DNA of 64,000 bases from Cycas panzhihuaensis (GCA_023213395.1 CM041465.1:77073741-77137740), one strand, 5' to 3'. Positions 10,431 to 22,543 are shown, counted from the first letter of the stretch. Notes: a model not told the origin generated them from the letters alone. Made by a program: numbers and translations.

Positions 10431-11847
10431 CATCCCCCCTCAAGGATAACAGTGGTGAGTCCTAATCTGGTACACATCTTCGTGAATTGATCTTCAGTGA
10501 GTGGCTTAGTGTACACGCCTGCAAGTTATAATTCACTTGGACAATAGTCGACCTGCAGCTTTCTCGACTTGATCTATTCACGAATGTAATGGTGTTGAAT
10601 CTTGATATGCTTCGTACGCGCATGAAACTCTGGATTCTTCGACAGGCGAATGGTACTGTGATTATCAACAAAGAGAATTGGATGTCCATTGGAAATGCCA
10701 AGAAATTCCAAGAGACCTTGCAACCATACTGCTTCCTTCACACCAACACCGAGTCCTTGATATTCTACTTCTGTAGAAGATAACGCCATAGTCTGCTACT
10801 TCTTTGACTGCCATGAAACAAATCCATTACCAATACTAAATAAGTATCCAGCAGTGGACTTCCAATCGTCGAAATCTCCTCCCCAATCAGCATCCGTGTA
10901 GCCATGCAACCTGATCTTCTCACCTCTACGGTTTTCAAGACCAAGATTTATTGTCCCCTTCAAATATTTCAGAATCTGCTTTGCTGCCACCAAATGAGGC
11001 TCCTAAGGATTCTACATGTAGTGGAAAATCGATCCAATAGCGTATGCGATATCCAGCCTAGTATGGGTCAAATAGATGAGACTCCCTACCAACTAGCGAT
11101 ACTTAGTGCCATCTACAGAAGGTTGGGCCATGTCCTTCTACAACCTTGCGCCTTTTACACATGGTGTTGCAACAGGTTTGCAGTGCTGCATGGTGTTGCA
11201 ACAAGTTTACAGTGCTGCATTCCAAATCTCTCCAGTAAGTTCTTCACATACTGCAATTGCAACAACACGATCCTATCTTCCATCTGCCTGATCTGAATGC
11301 CCAAGAAATAGTGAAGTTCCCAGAGATCCGTCATGTCAAATGAAGCTCCAAAATTGGATTTGACTTCGGCTATAGCCTTGCCACGATTACCGCCGATGAT
11401 TAGATCATCCACATACACCACGCAAGCAACTACGGAAGTCCCTCTTCTCTTCACATACAAGTTCGGGTCGAGTTCTAAAATTTTAAAACCTTCAGCTTTC
11501 GACTTAGCATCCATCTTCTCATACCAAGCACGGGGTGCTTATTTCAGGCCATAGATTGACTTCTTCAGACGGAAAATAAGATGCTCCTGGCCATCCTTAA
11601 CAAATCCCAGAGGCTACAACATATATATATCCTCCTTTAGATCCCCATTAAGGAATGTGAACTTAATGTCCATCTAGTGTAACTCCCAATCTAACGCAGC
11701 TACTAAGGAAATGAGTAAGCAGACCGTTGTCATTCTAGAGATTGGTGCAAACATCTTCTCGTAGTCAATTCCTTCTTTCTGCTTGAATCCCTATGCAACA
11801 AGTCTGGCCTTATATTTGTCCACCTCTCCATCAGAGCGAAACTTTGT
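10431..11847 (-). pseudogene. Element B reverse transcriptase and RNase H relic
   Basis: The RT reads KYKARLVA, MDIKFTFLNGDL, FRLKKSIYGLK, APRAWYEKM and the intact catalytic box VVYVDDLIIGGN (about 11396-11422). After ATPC the frame is shifted by a 29-bp tandem duplication (11161-11218). Beyond it the new frame continues KDMAQPS, LVGSLIYLTHTRLDIAYA, ILKYLKGTI and RNase H (GYTDADWGGD, SSTEVEY, VDNHSTIRLSKN, TKHIKIQHHYIRE). The last RNase H acidic motif reads AGVYTKPL, where ADI/ADL-TK is usual, so that Asp is lost. Many TAG and TAA codons sit at Gln or Trp positions. Confidence 0.85.
11161..11218 (-). repeat. 29-bp tandem duplication inside element B pol
   Basis: Two adjacent 29-bp copies (11161-11189 and 11190-11218) differ at two positions, both transitions. 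Since 29 is not a multiple of three, the duplication alone explains the switch of reading frame between RT and RNase H. Confidence 0.9.
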
Positions 11848-13188
11848 CTAATAGACCCACTTGCATCCTGCAAGGTTCTTCGACGGAGGGAGTGGGACCA
11901 AATCCCACGTATCGTTCTTCATTAGAGAACCATACTCTTCCTCCATTGCAACTTTCCATCGTGGATCTCCTTTCGCTTCAGCAAACGAATCAGGATCACT
12001 GGAGTCATTGGTGTCTACCAGCAGAGTTCGACTGGCATGCTGATTTCTAGTTCGTCTGTCATCAGTTAAGGTTTGCATCGCCACACCAAAATCTTCAATA
12101 GTTTTCCTTGCCCATAAAGGTATAGAAGGACCCGTTGCTGGAGGTACTTCTTCTCGCAGCGGCTCCTCACTATTACTCGTCCCACTTGGTCCTGCTTCCC
12201 CAGGTGCTACAATGGCTGGCTCATCGTCCTCTTCGCTTGAAGAATCTGGGAATGGGAGAAGGGGAGGGTAAAAAGGTTCCTCTGATGATCTTTCAGCATG
12301 ATACGTCGATGACTCCTCAAATTTAACATCCCGACTAACCACAATCTTTTCCTCCTGTGGATCCCATAGTCTGTAGGCTTTGTTCTCCGTGCAATACCCC
12401 ATGAATATGCACTTTAGACTTTTCCAATCCAGCTTCTTTTGGGTATCATCTGGGATGTGGGCGTATGCAATACACCCAAACGTTCTCAAATGGATAATGG
12501 CAGGCTTCCAACTGGTCCATTTCTCTTTAGGGGTCATGCTGCGAACTGCCTGAGTGGGTACCATGTTCAAAATATAAACAGTAGTCGCCACAACTTTTGC
12601 CCAAAACTTCGGTGGCAGGTTTTTAGTGTGCACCATACACCTCTCCATCTCCATCATGGTATGGTTCTTTCTTTCAGCAACTCCATTCTATTGTGGGGTA
12701 TACGGGACTGTAAACTCCCACTTTATACCATGGTTGCAGTAGAACTGATTGAACGCATGATTGTCGTACTCCTTGCCATTATCACGTCGTAAAAATTTTA
12801 TTTTACAATCGCATTCATTTTCAACCATCGCTTTCCATTCACAGAAGCGATCAAATACGTCTGACTTGTTCTTGAGAAAATAAATCCAGGCTTGTCTAGT
12901 GTAACCATCGACAAACAAAAGTGTATATCGAGCTCTTGATATTGAAGGGTTTACGAGTGGTCCCATAATACCTGAGTGCACAAGCTCCAACTTCTCCTTG
13001 GCTCTCCAGGCATTATCCCAAGCAAAAGGATAGCGGTGATGCTTGCCATACATACACCCTTCGCATACACCTTCTGAGTAGGAAATTGACGGCAGTCCTT
13101 CCACCATCTTCAACCTCTTCAGTAGTGCAATACTCTTGTAATTAAGGTGCCCAAAGCGATTGTGCCACAGTTTACTTTCGTCATCCAC
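11848..13188 (-). pseudogene. Element B integrase relic
   Basis: The GAG-pre-integrase region starts LWHNRFGHLNYKS and holds VCEGCMYGKHHR (the HHCC zinc ligands). The DDE core has a key defect: the first Asp motif reads ELVHSGIMGP near 12975, with Gly where Asp is expected, while RRDNGKEY and GVAERKNHT keep the second Asp and the Glu. A stop splits TPQ and NGVAER near 12687. From 12657 an uninterrupted 269-codon stretch covers the integrase C-terminus, an acidic Ser/Glu/Pro-rich linker and the first RT residues (WKVAMEEEYGSLMKND). The frame stays the same from gag to about 11155, so this copy died mainly by point mutation. Confidence 0.85.
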
Positions 13189-13215
13189 GCTGGCAACAAA
13201 GGCATAGGATTTCTT

Positions 13216-13809
13216 CTAAGATTGAAATTTCTCAAACACCCAGAAGTTCTCCCTGACTTTCCCGGTAGCTATGACAGCAAAGTTCTGATTTGGGTCCTTT
13301 ATTAGGCACTTATCATTATAGAGCTCCACTTTCATACCTTGTTTGCAGATCTCCCAAGCAGACAGAAGGTTCAACTGCATCTTGGGTACATAATATACCC
13401 TGAAAAACTTGTCTCCTGCAATGAAAACTTCACCGATACCATCTACCAACAACGCGCGAGCATCTCGAAGAACGATCTCAGCACCACTTTGATTTGCATT
13501 CAACATATTAAAGTTCTGCCTTTGGTAAGAGATGTGCTTCTGTGTTCCAGAATCTAGCACCCAATAGTCTCTCTGATCTGACTCGGCTGACAAGATCTGC
13601 GCTCGGATGCAATGAGCAACAACACTCTTTCCTTTATCATCTTGGTTACTTTTGCGCTTGTCATGACGCTTGAACCAACAGTTCTTTTCGTGATGGCCAT
13701 CCTTCTTGCAGTAATTGCACTTTCCATTAAACTTCTTGTCTTGAGAGCTTTCTCCTGACCACTGTGTGAACTTCTCCTCCTTAGGGGCCTCCTTCTTCTG
13801 AGTTTTCAT
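13216..13809 (-). pseudogene. Element B nucleocapsid and protease relic
   Basis: A lysine-rich stretch precedes an intact zinc knuckle CNYCKKDGHHEKNC, then the protease with WVLDSGTQKHIS and a typical copia protease tail (VYYVPKMQLNLLSAWEICKQG). 197 codons are open in this segment. It is in frame with the capsid segment upstream, separated only by a stop near 13810, and with the integrase downstream after a stop at 13216. Confidence 0.85.
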
Positions 13810-13818
13810 GGCTAAGAC

Positions 13819-14425
13819 CTAACTTGAACTAGAACCTCCAAGCAATCCATGATGTTTTAGCTTGGCATTCTCTGCTAGAATTAGGTTTTTAAGCCCATCG
13901 AAAGTTTCTGCCTCCATCACTTTGTCTCTACCATAAATGGTCTGAAATGTGGCGAACGCAACTGGTAGCTTTGACATGATTATCGCAAATAAAAGTGCAT
14001 CATCGATCGAATTCTGCTTCAATTCTTCTAGCTTGTTCCTCAAGTCGGTTATTTTATTCAGGTAGGAACCGATATTGTTCTCATCTTCAACTTTGGAATT
14101 GAGTAGTTCCAACATCAGTGCAAGACGCCTATTCGTCTTCTTCTTCTCAAAAGTATCAAACAACTCCGTCCAAATCTCAACTGGGTCATCTAGATTGTGA
14201 ACCAATGCCCTCTGGTCCGGCACCAATGAGAGTTTCAGTAATCCAATGGCCATAAACTACTTTTTCTTCAAGTTTGATATGCTCCTTATGGTCAAGTGGA
14301 ACTGAAACAAGCTTCGCCTTGGTGATTCCCCGAAGTTAGTTCACCATCAATATAAGCTCCATACTGGCCTTCCATTCGCTGAAATTGTTACGGTTAAAGA
14401 TAACCTTAGGCATGAGCTTTTCCAT
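13819..14425 (-). pseudogene. Element B gag (capsid) relic
   Basis: The likely original start is ATG at 14425 (MEKLMPKVIFNRNNFSEWKA), the usual copia Gag N-terminus. That frame meets a TAA at an expected Gln codon and is off by one from the main frame, so a frameshift lies near 14260. The main frame then reads a UBN2-type capsid (LLKLSLVPDQRALVHNLDDP, VEIWTELFDTFEKKK, LMLELLNSK, YLNKITDLRNKLEEL, AIIMSKLPVAFATFQTIYG). Confidence 0.8.
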
Positions 14426-15909
14426 CTTGAACAACGGGCTTTAATATGAATCACACAACACCAGACAAACGTATTAAGGACAGAAATGCACCCACGTGTC
14501 CTCCTTTAGTCCAAGAGTGATCCCCGGAGGCTTTAAAACACCGATTGTACTTGCAGATGCAGGTCACCGACTGCTTCTTCCTCCAAATAGACCACAAACA
14601 CCTTTAAATAGCACCAAAAAAGAGCATTAAGGCAAGTGAAGCAGTGCTCAAGGTACAAAGTCGGCTCCACAAGGTGAAGGTGCACGGTCCCCAAGTCAGA
14701 AAATCACAAAAATGCCTCAATCCATGGTCAAAATGGCTTAAGGATGCTTCAAATACGATCAAAGAACTTCACAATAGTCAAATATGACAAAGTATCAATG
14801 GTCTAAGGGCATTTTATAAAGTTGAATTATAAAGAGAATATACCAAAAGGTATATTCTTAGAGTTGCGACTTTTTATAAAGTCTCGTGCCTTTGGAACTT
14901 AACCCACAAGCTCTAAATAATTCACCAAAACATATGATTGATGTTCCTAAGTTAAAAACTTAGTAAAAACATCAAAAATTTGATGAGTAAAAGTCGCAAG
15001 ACATGTTATGAGGAGGTGCGACTGCCGCCTCTTATCTCTAGCCAATGCACATACAAATAACGGGTGGACGCTGAAATGTGACTCCCATGCACCTATACGA
15101 CTGGTAAACAGCCCAACACTCTCTTAAGCATGCACAATCATCATAATATGCACCCAACCAGTGTGAACAACGCCCAGTCAACTTAGATCAGCGCCCAATC
15201 ACTGAGGACAGCGCCCAACCATCATTAAATGGACCCAAAACATCAACAAAAACGGCCCAGCTAGCTCTCAAACATGCCCAGGGATGTTAATCAGTACCCG
15301 ACAGCCTCTATATGGCTGTTCTAGACTTAATTTATGCACCTGAGTCTCCAATACTCTCAAAAATACAGAGAAAATTCAATAAAACAGCCTTCCACTGCTG
15401 TAAACTTCAATCCAACACTTATGCTCAGACAGAAAACTGCCAATATAGGCTTCAACCACGTCTATAGGTGCTATATGGAGGTTTGGCAACAGGCAGTATG
15501 CAAAAACAACCTTGTTTTATCGATTTTTTTGATATTTTGATAAGAAGTATAAAGGACTTACTTGCACATAGATGTGGCTGTCCTCAAAATCGCTGAATCA
15601 ATATCAGTACGAGTTCTGCTCACTTGAATCACTTCAACAGATCATAAACTGACTTCAAATGGCCCCCAACGAGCCAACTCATTCCACAAAGGTGGTCTTC
15701 ACGCCTGATTATTGACTCCAAAAACCCTTATCCTCTGTTGAATAGTGAATTTCACTTCTTCAACAACCATTGATTTTCTGTGCCTGCTTCTGCATGATGC
15801 TAGGGTAGATGGACCCTCAAGACTCGTCTTGGGTCAGATGGCGTCACCCGGCAACCAACGATCCTACCGCCCCGCTCACCGTCAAGCTTCAGCTGCGCAG
15901 GACCTTACT
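14426..15909 (-). other. Untranslated leader of element B
   Basis: About 1.5 kb between primer site and gag, long for a copia leader, with no coding similarity on either strand. Near 15160-15240 a loosely repeated gcgcccaa-type motif recurs three to four times at about 25-30 bp spacing. Small ORFs here look like chance. Confidence 0.6.
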
Positions 15910-15921
15910 GCTCTGATACCA
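15910..15921 (-). promoter_or_regulatory. Primer binding site of element B (tRNA-iMet)
   Basis: The plus strand reads gctctgatacca, perfect complement of TGGTATCAGAGC, touching the 5' LTR with no spacer. Confidence 0.95.
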
Positions 15922-16284
15922 TGTTCAGGAACAAGAAATCATACACAAATGTTCCATACGTAGGATCTTTAACCATACACAATAGGCAACAAATAGAAAA
16001 CACAAAAAACAGGTGCACAGTACACAAGAATTTACGTGGAAAACCCTTTCAAAAAAAAACCCACCACAAAGAGGATCCTTGATGGATCACTTAATTATTG
16101 CACAATGAATACTTAGATGATGAATATACAAGGCCTCACAGCATTTATACTCTCCAAGAGGTGTCACCTAATTAGGGTTGTGACCCTCCGAATAAGTCGC
16201 ACCTTTTTGGCTTCGCACCCTTTCACTTAATTAAACCACATTAACATTAACTAAGTGGCTTAATAATTAACTGCCACGTTAACA
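15922..16284 (-). repeat. 5' LTR of element B
   Basis: Minus-strand limits are TGTTAACGTGGCA and TTCCTGAACA. It is 363 bp long and aligns with 9970-10333. The TAACG duplication follows at 16285. Confidence 0.95.
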
Positions 16285-16289
16285 TAACG

Positions 16290-17249
16290 TTTCATCTTTT
16301 CCAAATTTTTAGGATTTTTCTAAATTTCCATTGTTGCAACATATAAAGGTTATTGATTCAACATCATTGTTGGCTTTCACTTTCGCCCTATGAAATTTGC
16401 ACTTGTCAAAAGGTCACCTTCTAGTAGTCAAAACTAGGGCTTGTTGTCAACATACAAGTTAATCACACATAATAGGCCACATAAGTCCACAATATAATGA
16501 TAATCACATGTTCAAGTATCACATCATCATAAATCAATCATAAGCAACATACAAGACACATTCTCCATGTAACTCAATAATTTCATTAAGCAATGTCACT
16601 ATTTTACATCAAGTTCACTCCATCATATGGCTATTTATCACTACAACTTTCTTAATAATGCAATACACTAGTCCTATATCCTAGAAAACATGTCATACGA
16701 TAGAATAACTCTGCTCTTACACCCAAAATGTCGAGAGAATGACCCATAAGTACCCTATACGTGCCTTTTGGGGAACAGTTGTGACCAATACTCTCAATCG
16801 TCCCTTTGACATAATGCACACCTCTTGGTAATTAAACCACCCACTAACTAATGATTACCCTTAATCATTCTTGTTCTAATCATCTGTCCATATGTCTGTG
16901 CAATTCTAGTTGTCATTGGCTTGTGTTCTGCCCATTCTAGTCCATGCATTCTAATTTTGATATTGTGTTGTCATGTGTCCCTGTTTTCAAATGTACCCTA
17001 TCATTTGTTCCCCAAGAGGTTATTTCTATTGTTTTCCACCAAATTCTCATACGTTCCACTGCTCAACTACCTATTGGGCTACTAACCTACACTGATAATT
17101 TTCCATTGAATGCCAATTACCATTTGTTCCATTGCTCAAATGCACAGGTGTCAAATTTGAGCCTAACATCTATCCTAGGTCAACAAAAAGTGCTTGAGCA
17201 TCCTTGCTCAATAAAAAAAAAACAAATTTTCAAAATTTTATAATGCTTT
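16290..17249. other. AT-rich spacer, no gene seen
   Basis: No coding similarity, LTR termini or primer site were recognised on either strand. Confidence 0.5.
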
Positions 17250-18632
17250 CTCCTCCTCCTTTGAATGAGGACTGCTACTAAAATCTAGGATCATCCATAG
17301 TCTTGGTGGCTTTGAACAAATCATCATTGAGTTGGATCAAGGTGGTAATTATGTAATCTTTGCCTTGTACCCTTTCTCCATTTCTTCCACCAATTGAATA
17401 ATTTGTTTACCCTTACCCTCCAAGAGATTTTGTTGCTAAGAGGATCCTTCTCCTAGCTCTATAACTATGGCAAATAGCAACTCCATCTCCCATTCCTCAA
17501 GTGATGGGATGGACTCAATGTCTTCCACTTCTATGCAACCACATTTGACACTCTTCTTGACCACCTACTTAAATCAGAGTGGAATGGGGCTGCCACGTTT
17601 TTGTTGAATCCATTTCACCACTTTCATCAATTCTTTGTTTACTTGCCCTTTTATTTTTGAATCTTAAACTATTAGAAAATATATTTACCCATTGTTTCAT
17701 CATTGGTTCTCCTTATTGAATAGACATATGTGGGGTTTCGACATCTAGACATTAATGGAATAACATGGACAATAAGAGTGATGGGTGCCAAAAAGATGAG
17801 TTTGGATCTCCATTATCTGCTACCTCATGCTAGTTACCAGAAACTCAGCAATTAAGCCGTACTCCATCCTGAATCTACGGTAATATCAACATCATACCAC
17901 CAAGAATGTAGATGTGTTTTTGTTTAGATGAAAACTTAGTGATAATCACTTTGCCCACCCACTGCAATTGTTCATCCCTAATGTTTGCAATCTAGATGCC
18001 TCCTGAACAAATTTGGGTGTTGTCTTTGCATAACTAACGCACCTATTACTCACAGTCTACTTCAAATCATTTGGTGATTTTTGGGACATCCCCTTCCTTG
18101 GGAAGTCCAGTGACTGCATGGACCATGCTGGCATCGAATTATACTCTCCCCATATCTCTTTATAGGGTTATTGGAATTTGGCCCATCAACTCCAAATCCC
18201 AATACAATGGTAACATATCAATAAAATCTCCCCAACCTGCCTATTTAATTTTTCCTCGAAATGTGACCAATATCCCTTCCAATTCGGCCTTTAGTTTTGT
18301 TACGTATGTCTCACGAACAGTTGTGGTCTTCATTCTAACACTATGGTCGAACTAGTAGAATAAAGAACAATGAAAATTCAATAGAAATAAGGGGAAATGC
18401 CAGAAATTAACAATAGAAAGTCAAAACCTAAATTCATCCCTTCGATGGGATGCATTGTTGTTGCGCACTGATATAACCATTTTGTGTGTTCAATGTTGAG
18501 AAGACACGATTTCCTGGCTTCAATCTCATTAGAATCTTCTTTGAATCTCAATTTTAGGCTCTTTGGCGTTTCTTCTTCATCAAATGAACAAAATGCAACA
18601 CTATTCACTTTAAATTTCATGCATTTCCACAT
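17250..18632 (-). pseudogene. Unidentified decayed coding-like region, minus strand
   Basis: The minus strand gives several protein-like pieces in changing frames: an 84-residue open segment (18632-18378, starting MWKCMKFKVNSVAFCSF), then pieces such as LGRFYEYVTIVLGFGVDGPN (one stop read through), and a helical acidic stretch near 17350-17530 (LEEWEMELLFAIVIELGEG). Composition suggests an old coding sequence, perhaps a retroelement gag, but no family was recognised. Confidence 0.25.
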
Positions 18633-18746
18633 ACATTTCTAAAATGCATAGTGTATTTTAAGGGAATAATAACTAAAATCTTGTATTTTTCAATATTTTT
18701 TCCCTTTTTTTTTTCCCTTAGTATTCTCTCCATCTATTTATCTAGT

Positions 18747-18798
18747 GTGTGTACACACGCACACACACACACACACATACACATATATATGTACACAC

Positions 18799-18851
<53 letters not shown>

Positions 18852-18872
18852 TAGATAGATAGATAGATAGAT

Positions 18873-18931
<59 letters not shown>

Positions 18932-18952
18932 TAGATAGATAGATAGATAGAT

Positions 18953-19043
<91 letters not shown>

Positions 19044-19301
19044 TACATATATATATAGATAGATAGATAGATATAGATATACATATATGTATATCTATAT
19101 CTATTTATCTATCTATCTATCTATCTATGTATACACACACACACACATATATATGTATCTATATATACATACATACATACATACATACATACACACGCAC
19201 ACACATATGTGTGTGTGTGTGTGTGTACATACACACACACACACACACACACATATATGTATGTCTGTATGTATGTATATATGTATACATACATATATAT
19301 A
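18747..19301. repeat. Compound microsatellite (CA, TA, TAGA/TATC, GT)
   Basis: The order is GT to CA, long (TA)n, repeated (ATAG)n blocks each followed by catacatatata, then (TATC)n, (CATA)n, (GT)n and (CA)n. The (ATAG) block plus (TA)n forms a higher-order unit seen at about 18849, 18929 and 19003. Open frames here encode only Tyr, Ile, His, Thr, Cys and Val and are not genes. Confidence 0.95.
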
Positions 19302-19302
19302 G

Positions 19303-19445
19303 CCTTTTTCAAATTACTTTTCAATAATAATACTCTTTTTTTTCCTAATAATATTCTCTCTTTTCAATATTTTTTTGATTTTATTTTAATATTTTCCCAT
19401 ATGCTTTTGTTCATGACTTTGCTTAAATGTATATATCTATCTATC

Positions 19446-19518
<73 letters not shown>

Positions 19519-19667
19519 ACACACAAATATATATATATATCCTTTTTCAAATTACTTTTCAATAATAATACTCTTTTTTTTCCCAATAATATTCTCTCTT
19601 TTCAATATATTTTGATTTTATTTTAATATTTTCCCATATGCTTTTGTCCATGACTTTGCTTAGATGT
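19303..19667. repeat. Tandem segmental duplication around a (GT)n array
   Basis: A block of about 127 bp starting cctttttcaaattactttt at 19303 recurs at 19541 (238-bp period) with few differences. A (TATC)/(TA)/(GT)n array lies between them at 19430-19523. The microsatellite is therefore part of the duplicated unit. Confidence 0.85.
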
Positions 19668-19825
19668 ATGATATTTTGAATTACAGTTGTTTTTTCTATT
19701 TTTTAAATTCTTTGTATTTTGCTATTGACGTACCAAAATCGAATTGTATCCTCGTCACTAGGACAACCTCGATTGTCTGCAACTTCGAACAACACGCTAT
19801 GGTACATCCAACTGATTCTTGTAGG

Positions 19826-19910
19826 AATAATACCCGAATGGTGGTAGGGTTTCAACTACTGTTGATCGATTCATGCACGAATAATACCCTACTGGTGGTA
19901 GGGTTTCAAC
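19826..19910. repeat. Direct repeat, 31 bp at 54-bp spacing
   Basis: 19826-19856 and 19880-19910 match except at three positions near the start (core ggtggtagggtttcaac). They lie just downstream of the gypsy relic in minus-strand terms. Confidence 0.8.
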
Positions 19911-19959
19911 CTATTGGTATTCACCACTGCTGGCAACTGCACTCTGTCAATTTCCCTTT

Positions 19960-20190
19960 ACTAGACAGAGCCATTTTCGAAATTTTTGTCCACCTCATAT
20001 GGACCTAACCACCTCATCTTCAATTTCTCCATATGAGTTCAAAATTTACTATCATAGAGCAACACTTGGCCCCCTTCGTTGAATTGGGTTGCTTTCAAGT
20101 GGCGATCGTGCCACGCCTTTTGCCTAGTCTTCTCTATCTCTTATAACCATGCTACTTTATGTCTGTCTTCTTCTAGCAGTATCAACTACC
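19960..20190 (-). pseudogene. Ty3/gypsy integrase C-terminal relic
   Basis: The minus strand reads IEKTRQKAWHDRHLKATQF, then NEGGQVLLYDSKF, stop, THMEKLKMRWLGPYEVDKN. This matches the conserved plant gypsy integrase C-terminal region (AWHDRHIK, GDKVLLYDSKF, GKLRMHWLGPYVV). Stops replace two expected codons. No other gypsy domain was found nearby, so it is an isolated scrap. Confidence 0.75.
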
Positions 20191-20214
20191 ACAATCTTTA
20201 GTGATGTAATTTTA

Positions 20215-20576
20215 TGTTGTAACATAAAGGGTCAAAGATCACTTCCCCCCCCCCCCCCTCTTTGAGTAGTCAAATGTACCTACCAAATCCATGCATGTTC
20301 GTTGTCGAACATGCAATGACCCTAAGGGGAGCTCTCTCATCTATATATAGAGACCATTTTCCCTTGTATAATTTAGAGAATAGATATAGAGAGAGAGAGA
20401 ATATTGTTATTTTGTTAAGATTATTCAAATATTATTGGAGAGTAAATCAATTCTACCTCCTCCATTTACATGTGTGTTTATTGTACTTGCGATCCATTTC
20501 TTATAGGTTATTCATGTCTTTAGTTGTCCTTCCTCATTCCTTAACTAGATCTATTTCTTCATTTTGGTATTATAGC
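20215..20576 (+). repeat. Candidate 5' LTR (L) with decayed primer site
   Basis: tggtattatagc at 20565-20576 is a two-mismatch form of the iMet primer site. It is preceded by ctatttcttca, which resembles the LTR end of element I (tctcttca, primer tggtattagagc). A TATA box (ctatatatagag) lies near 20341. The start at tgttgtaacat (20215) is a guess. A run of 14-15 C bases (20242-20256) lies inside. It may have been the 5' LTR of relic K. Confidence 0.4.
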
Positions 20577-22270
20577 AAATACCATTTCTTCATTTGGTAG
20601 AAAAGCAAAGTGTTAGGGATTTAGTTGAAGGGAAGTCAGTTTACTTCTCTTTGGTGACGACCTTTGCCATATGAGGGTGATCCAAAGACATGGTTATTTT
20701 TGTTCTCTGTTTTCAAGTTTTAAAAATGATTTTTGAAATTTTTTTTAAAGACTTGAAATTTAAAATATTTGACTTTTTTTTTTAATGCAGACCTAAGTGT
20801 ATGCAAATGATTGTTCATCTCTATTTCAAGCTTGCAAGGCTAAGAAGAAGAGGAAATAGAAATTACACGGACTCTATTGTCCCTGTTGGCCATCCCACTA
20901 GTCATTGCTCTTACCTTCCTTTTTTGAAAAGCCATCTCATTGTTTGGCCCTACACTCCATAACTCAACTTGCTCAGAACTAGCATACATTTCTTGACTGA
21001 AGTGGCTTCAATATCTATAGTGTTGTTCAATCCCATGGTCTAGCCACTATTTTTCTTAACTGGTAGCTCCTTAAATGACTGTCTTTTGTACCTTCGAAAT
21101 TGGTTTATGCCTCTATGTTGTAACGCGGTGGACCTCTACTACTCAAGATTCCACATGGTATGAAGATCTACCCTAGTATACCTACATACATTGTTAATCA
21201 ATCAAACAAATTCGACAAAAATCCATTTTTTGTTCGTCGACAACCACCATTTCAACCTTTGCGCAATTTTTTTTCCTAATTTAAAATGTTATAAACTTTA
21301 TACATTTGAAAATATTCCCTTGAATATTCCCCCTAATTTGATATTTAAACCCTTCACTAAAGTTTCAAAAATCACCTATTTTATGCTTTATTTCAAAAGA
21401 AAAAAAAATATTTTTAGGACTTCTTTTAGTGTAAATTTCACACAACATAAAAAAATTGCATGTTTTTTTTTAATGATTAAAACGCTAACTTTTAAAGCCT
21501 TTTTAGCTCTCAAAGTTAAAAAATAAATTATTTGTATTCATTAAACTTCCTACATGATGACCTATATCTAACATACAAAAACAAAAAAGTCAAAAGCGCA
21601 AAGCAAGATCAATAAAATCAAACCTTTTTTAGTGTGGTAAAGATCATTTTGATCCTAAGTGTTTTTTTTTTTGTTTTTTTCTGTGTTGACATCACTAAGT
21701 GACTCAATGTGCTTTTAAATTTCATTTTTTGCACTAAAGAATAAACCATTCAAACATCACATCTTGTTTGCAAGAGCACTCTTGGTGATAAGTGAGCAAT
21801 TTTCATCATCATTTGAGACATTTGGACAAATTCCAAACACATTTTAAAACCCAAGTTTAAACCCATTTTTAACCACTTCAAAAAATCTAAAATTTACATG
21901 TCTTAACCTTGATGCATTCTCGTGGAAACCAACCCACCATATGACCAGTGCACAACAATTAAAACTTAAATGGAGAGGCTCAAAAAGGGTGTTATCAATG
22001 TTGTGAACATTAAGAAAGAGCAGTATGCCATGCAGATCAACCCTGCCTCAATTGTGCTTAAATTGATTACTTGGCCAACTATCGAATCTCATTTATAGAT
22101 CAAAGTTGGATGACTTGAGAGTGAAACTCTCAATTTTGACTTCACAATTTTCAACTATTGAATCTCTTCTATAGATCAGTGCTATTGTTTTACTTACAAG
22201 TGGGACTTAAGCAACATAACTTGGTAGATTCCAATGTTATCTTTAACTACAATACTTAATTTTTTAAAAC
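20577..22270. other. AT-rich stretch between LTR relic L and copia relic K
   Basis: No coding domain was recognised. Long T and A runs are frequent (20735-20785, 21240-21540). If L and K belong to one element this is its leader plus inserted DNA. That link is not shown by the sequence. Confidence 0.4.
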
Positions 22271-22271
22271 A

Positions 22272-22543
22272 TAGTTGCATCTATGCTATAAACGCCAGCA
22301 CCATCAAGTTGACTGAAAGATAAAATTTTTTAGCATGAAAGACACAAGCTAAAAATCTATTGATAATGAACGAGTTGTGGGAATATGTGAATGACACCAT
22401 TGTCAAATCGACACCAACTCCTAAAGTAACAAATCCGAACAACCCAATTCCAATAGATCTAATTGTACTTGTAACATTTAATACCAAAGATGAGATTGCA
22501 TTAACATTAATTCATTTATCTATAAGTGATAATGTAAATTAGA
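22272..22543 (+). pseudogene. Element K: copia gag N-terminal relic
   Basis: The segment reads INASTIKLTE, then KTQAKNLLIMNELWEYVND, PTPKVTNPNNP and KDEIALTLIHLSISDN. This is the N-terminal pattern of UBN2/DUF4219-type copia Gag (LWEYVDG, KDEKALATI-LSISD). It ends at TAG 22540. Protease and integrase do not follow. RT begins about 100 bp later. Confidence 0.6.

Larger units (their letters stand above)
9970..16284 (-). mobile_element. Element B: complete but decayed Ty1/copia retrotransposon with target-site duplication
   Basis: Two LTRs (9970-10333 and 15922-16284) bound a 5.6-kb interior with primer site, gag, protease, integrase, RT, RNase H and polypurine tract in copia order on the minus strand. 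The flanks carry an exact 5-bp duplication, taacg at 9965-9969 and 16285-16289, which proves integrase-mediated insertion and fixes both ends. Comparing the LTRs by hand gives about 30 substitutions in 363 positions, nearly all transitions, plus one indel. The element is therefore old. Confidence 0.95.

Noticed and set aside
11793-12792. Plus-strand open frames across element B pol
   Set aside because: They are opposite the clear integrase and linker frame on the minus strand and show no domain.
18071-18355. 94-codon plus-strand frame with hydrophobic stretches
   Set aside because: No family recognised, and neighbouring coding-like signal is on the minus strand. Not supported as a gene.
20242-20256. 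Poly-C run as a functional element
   Set aside because: A single homopolymer without context. Slippage or sequencing error is the simplest explanation.
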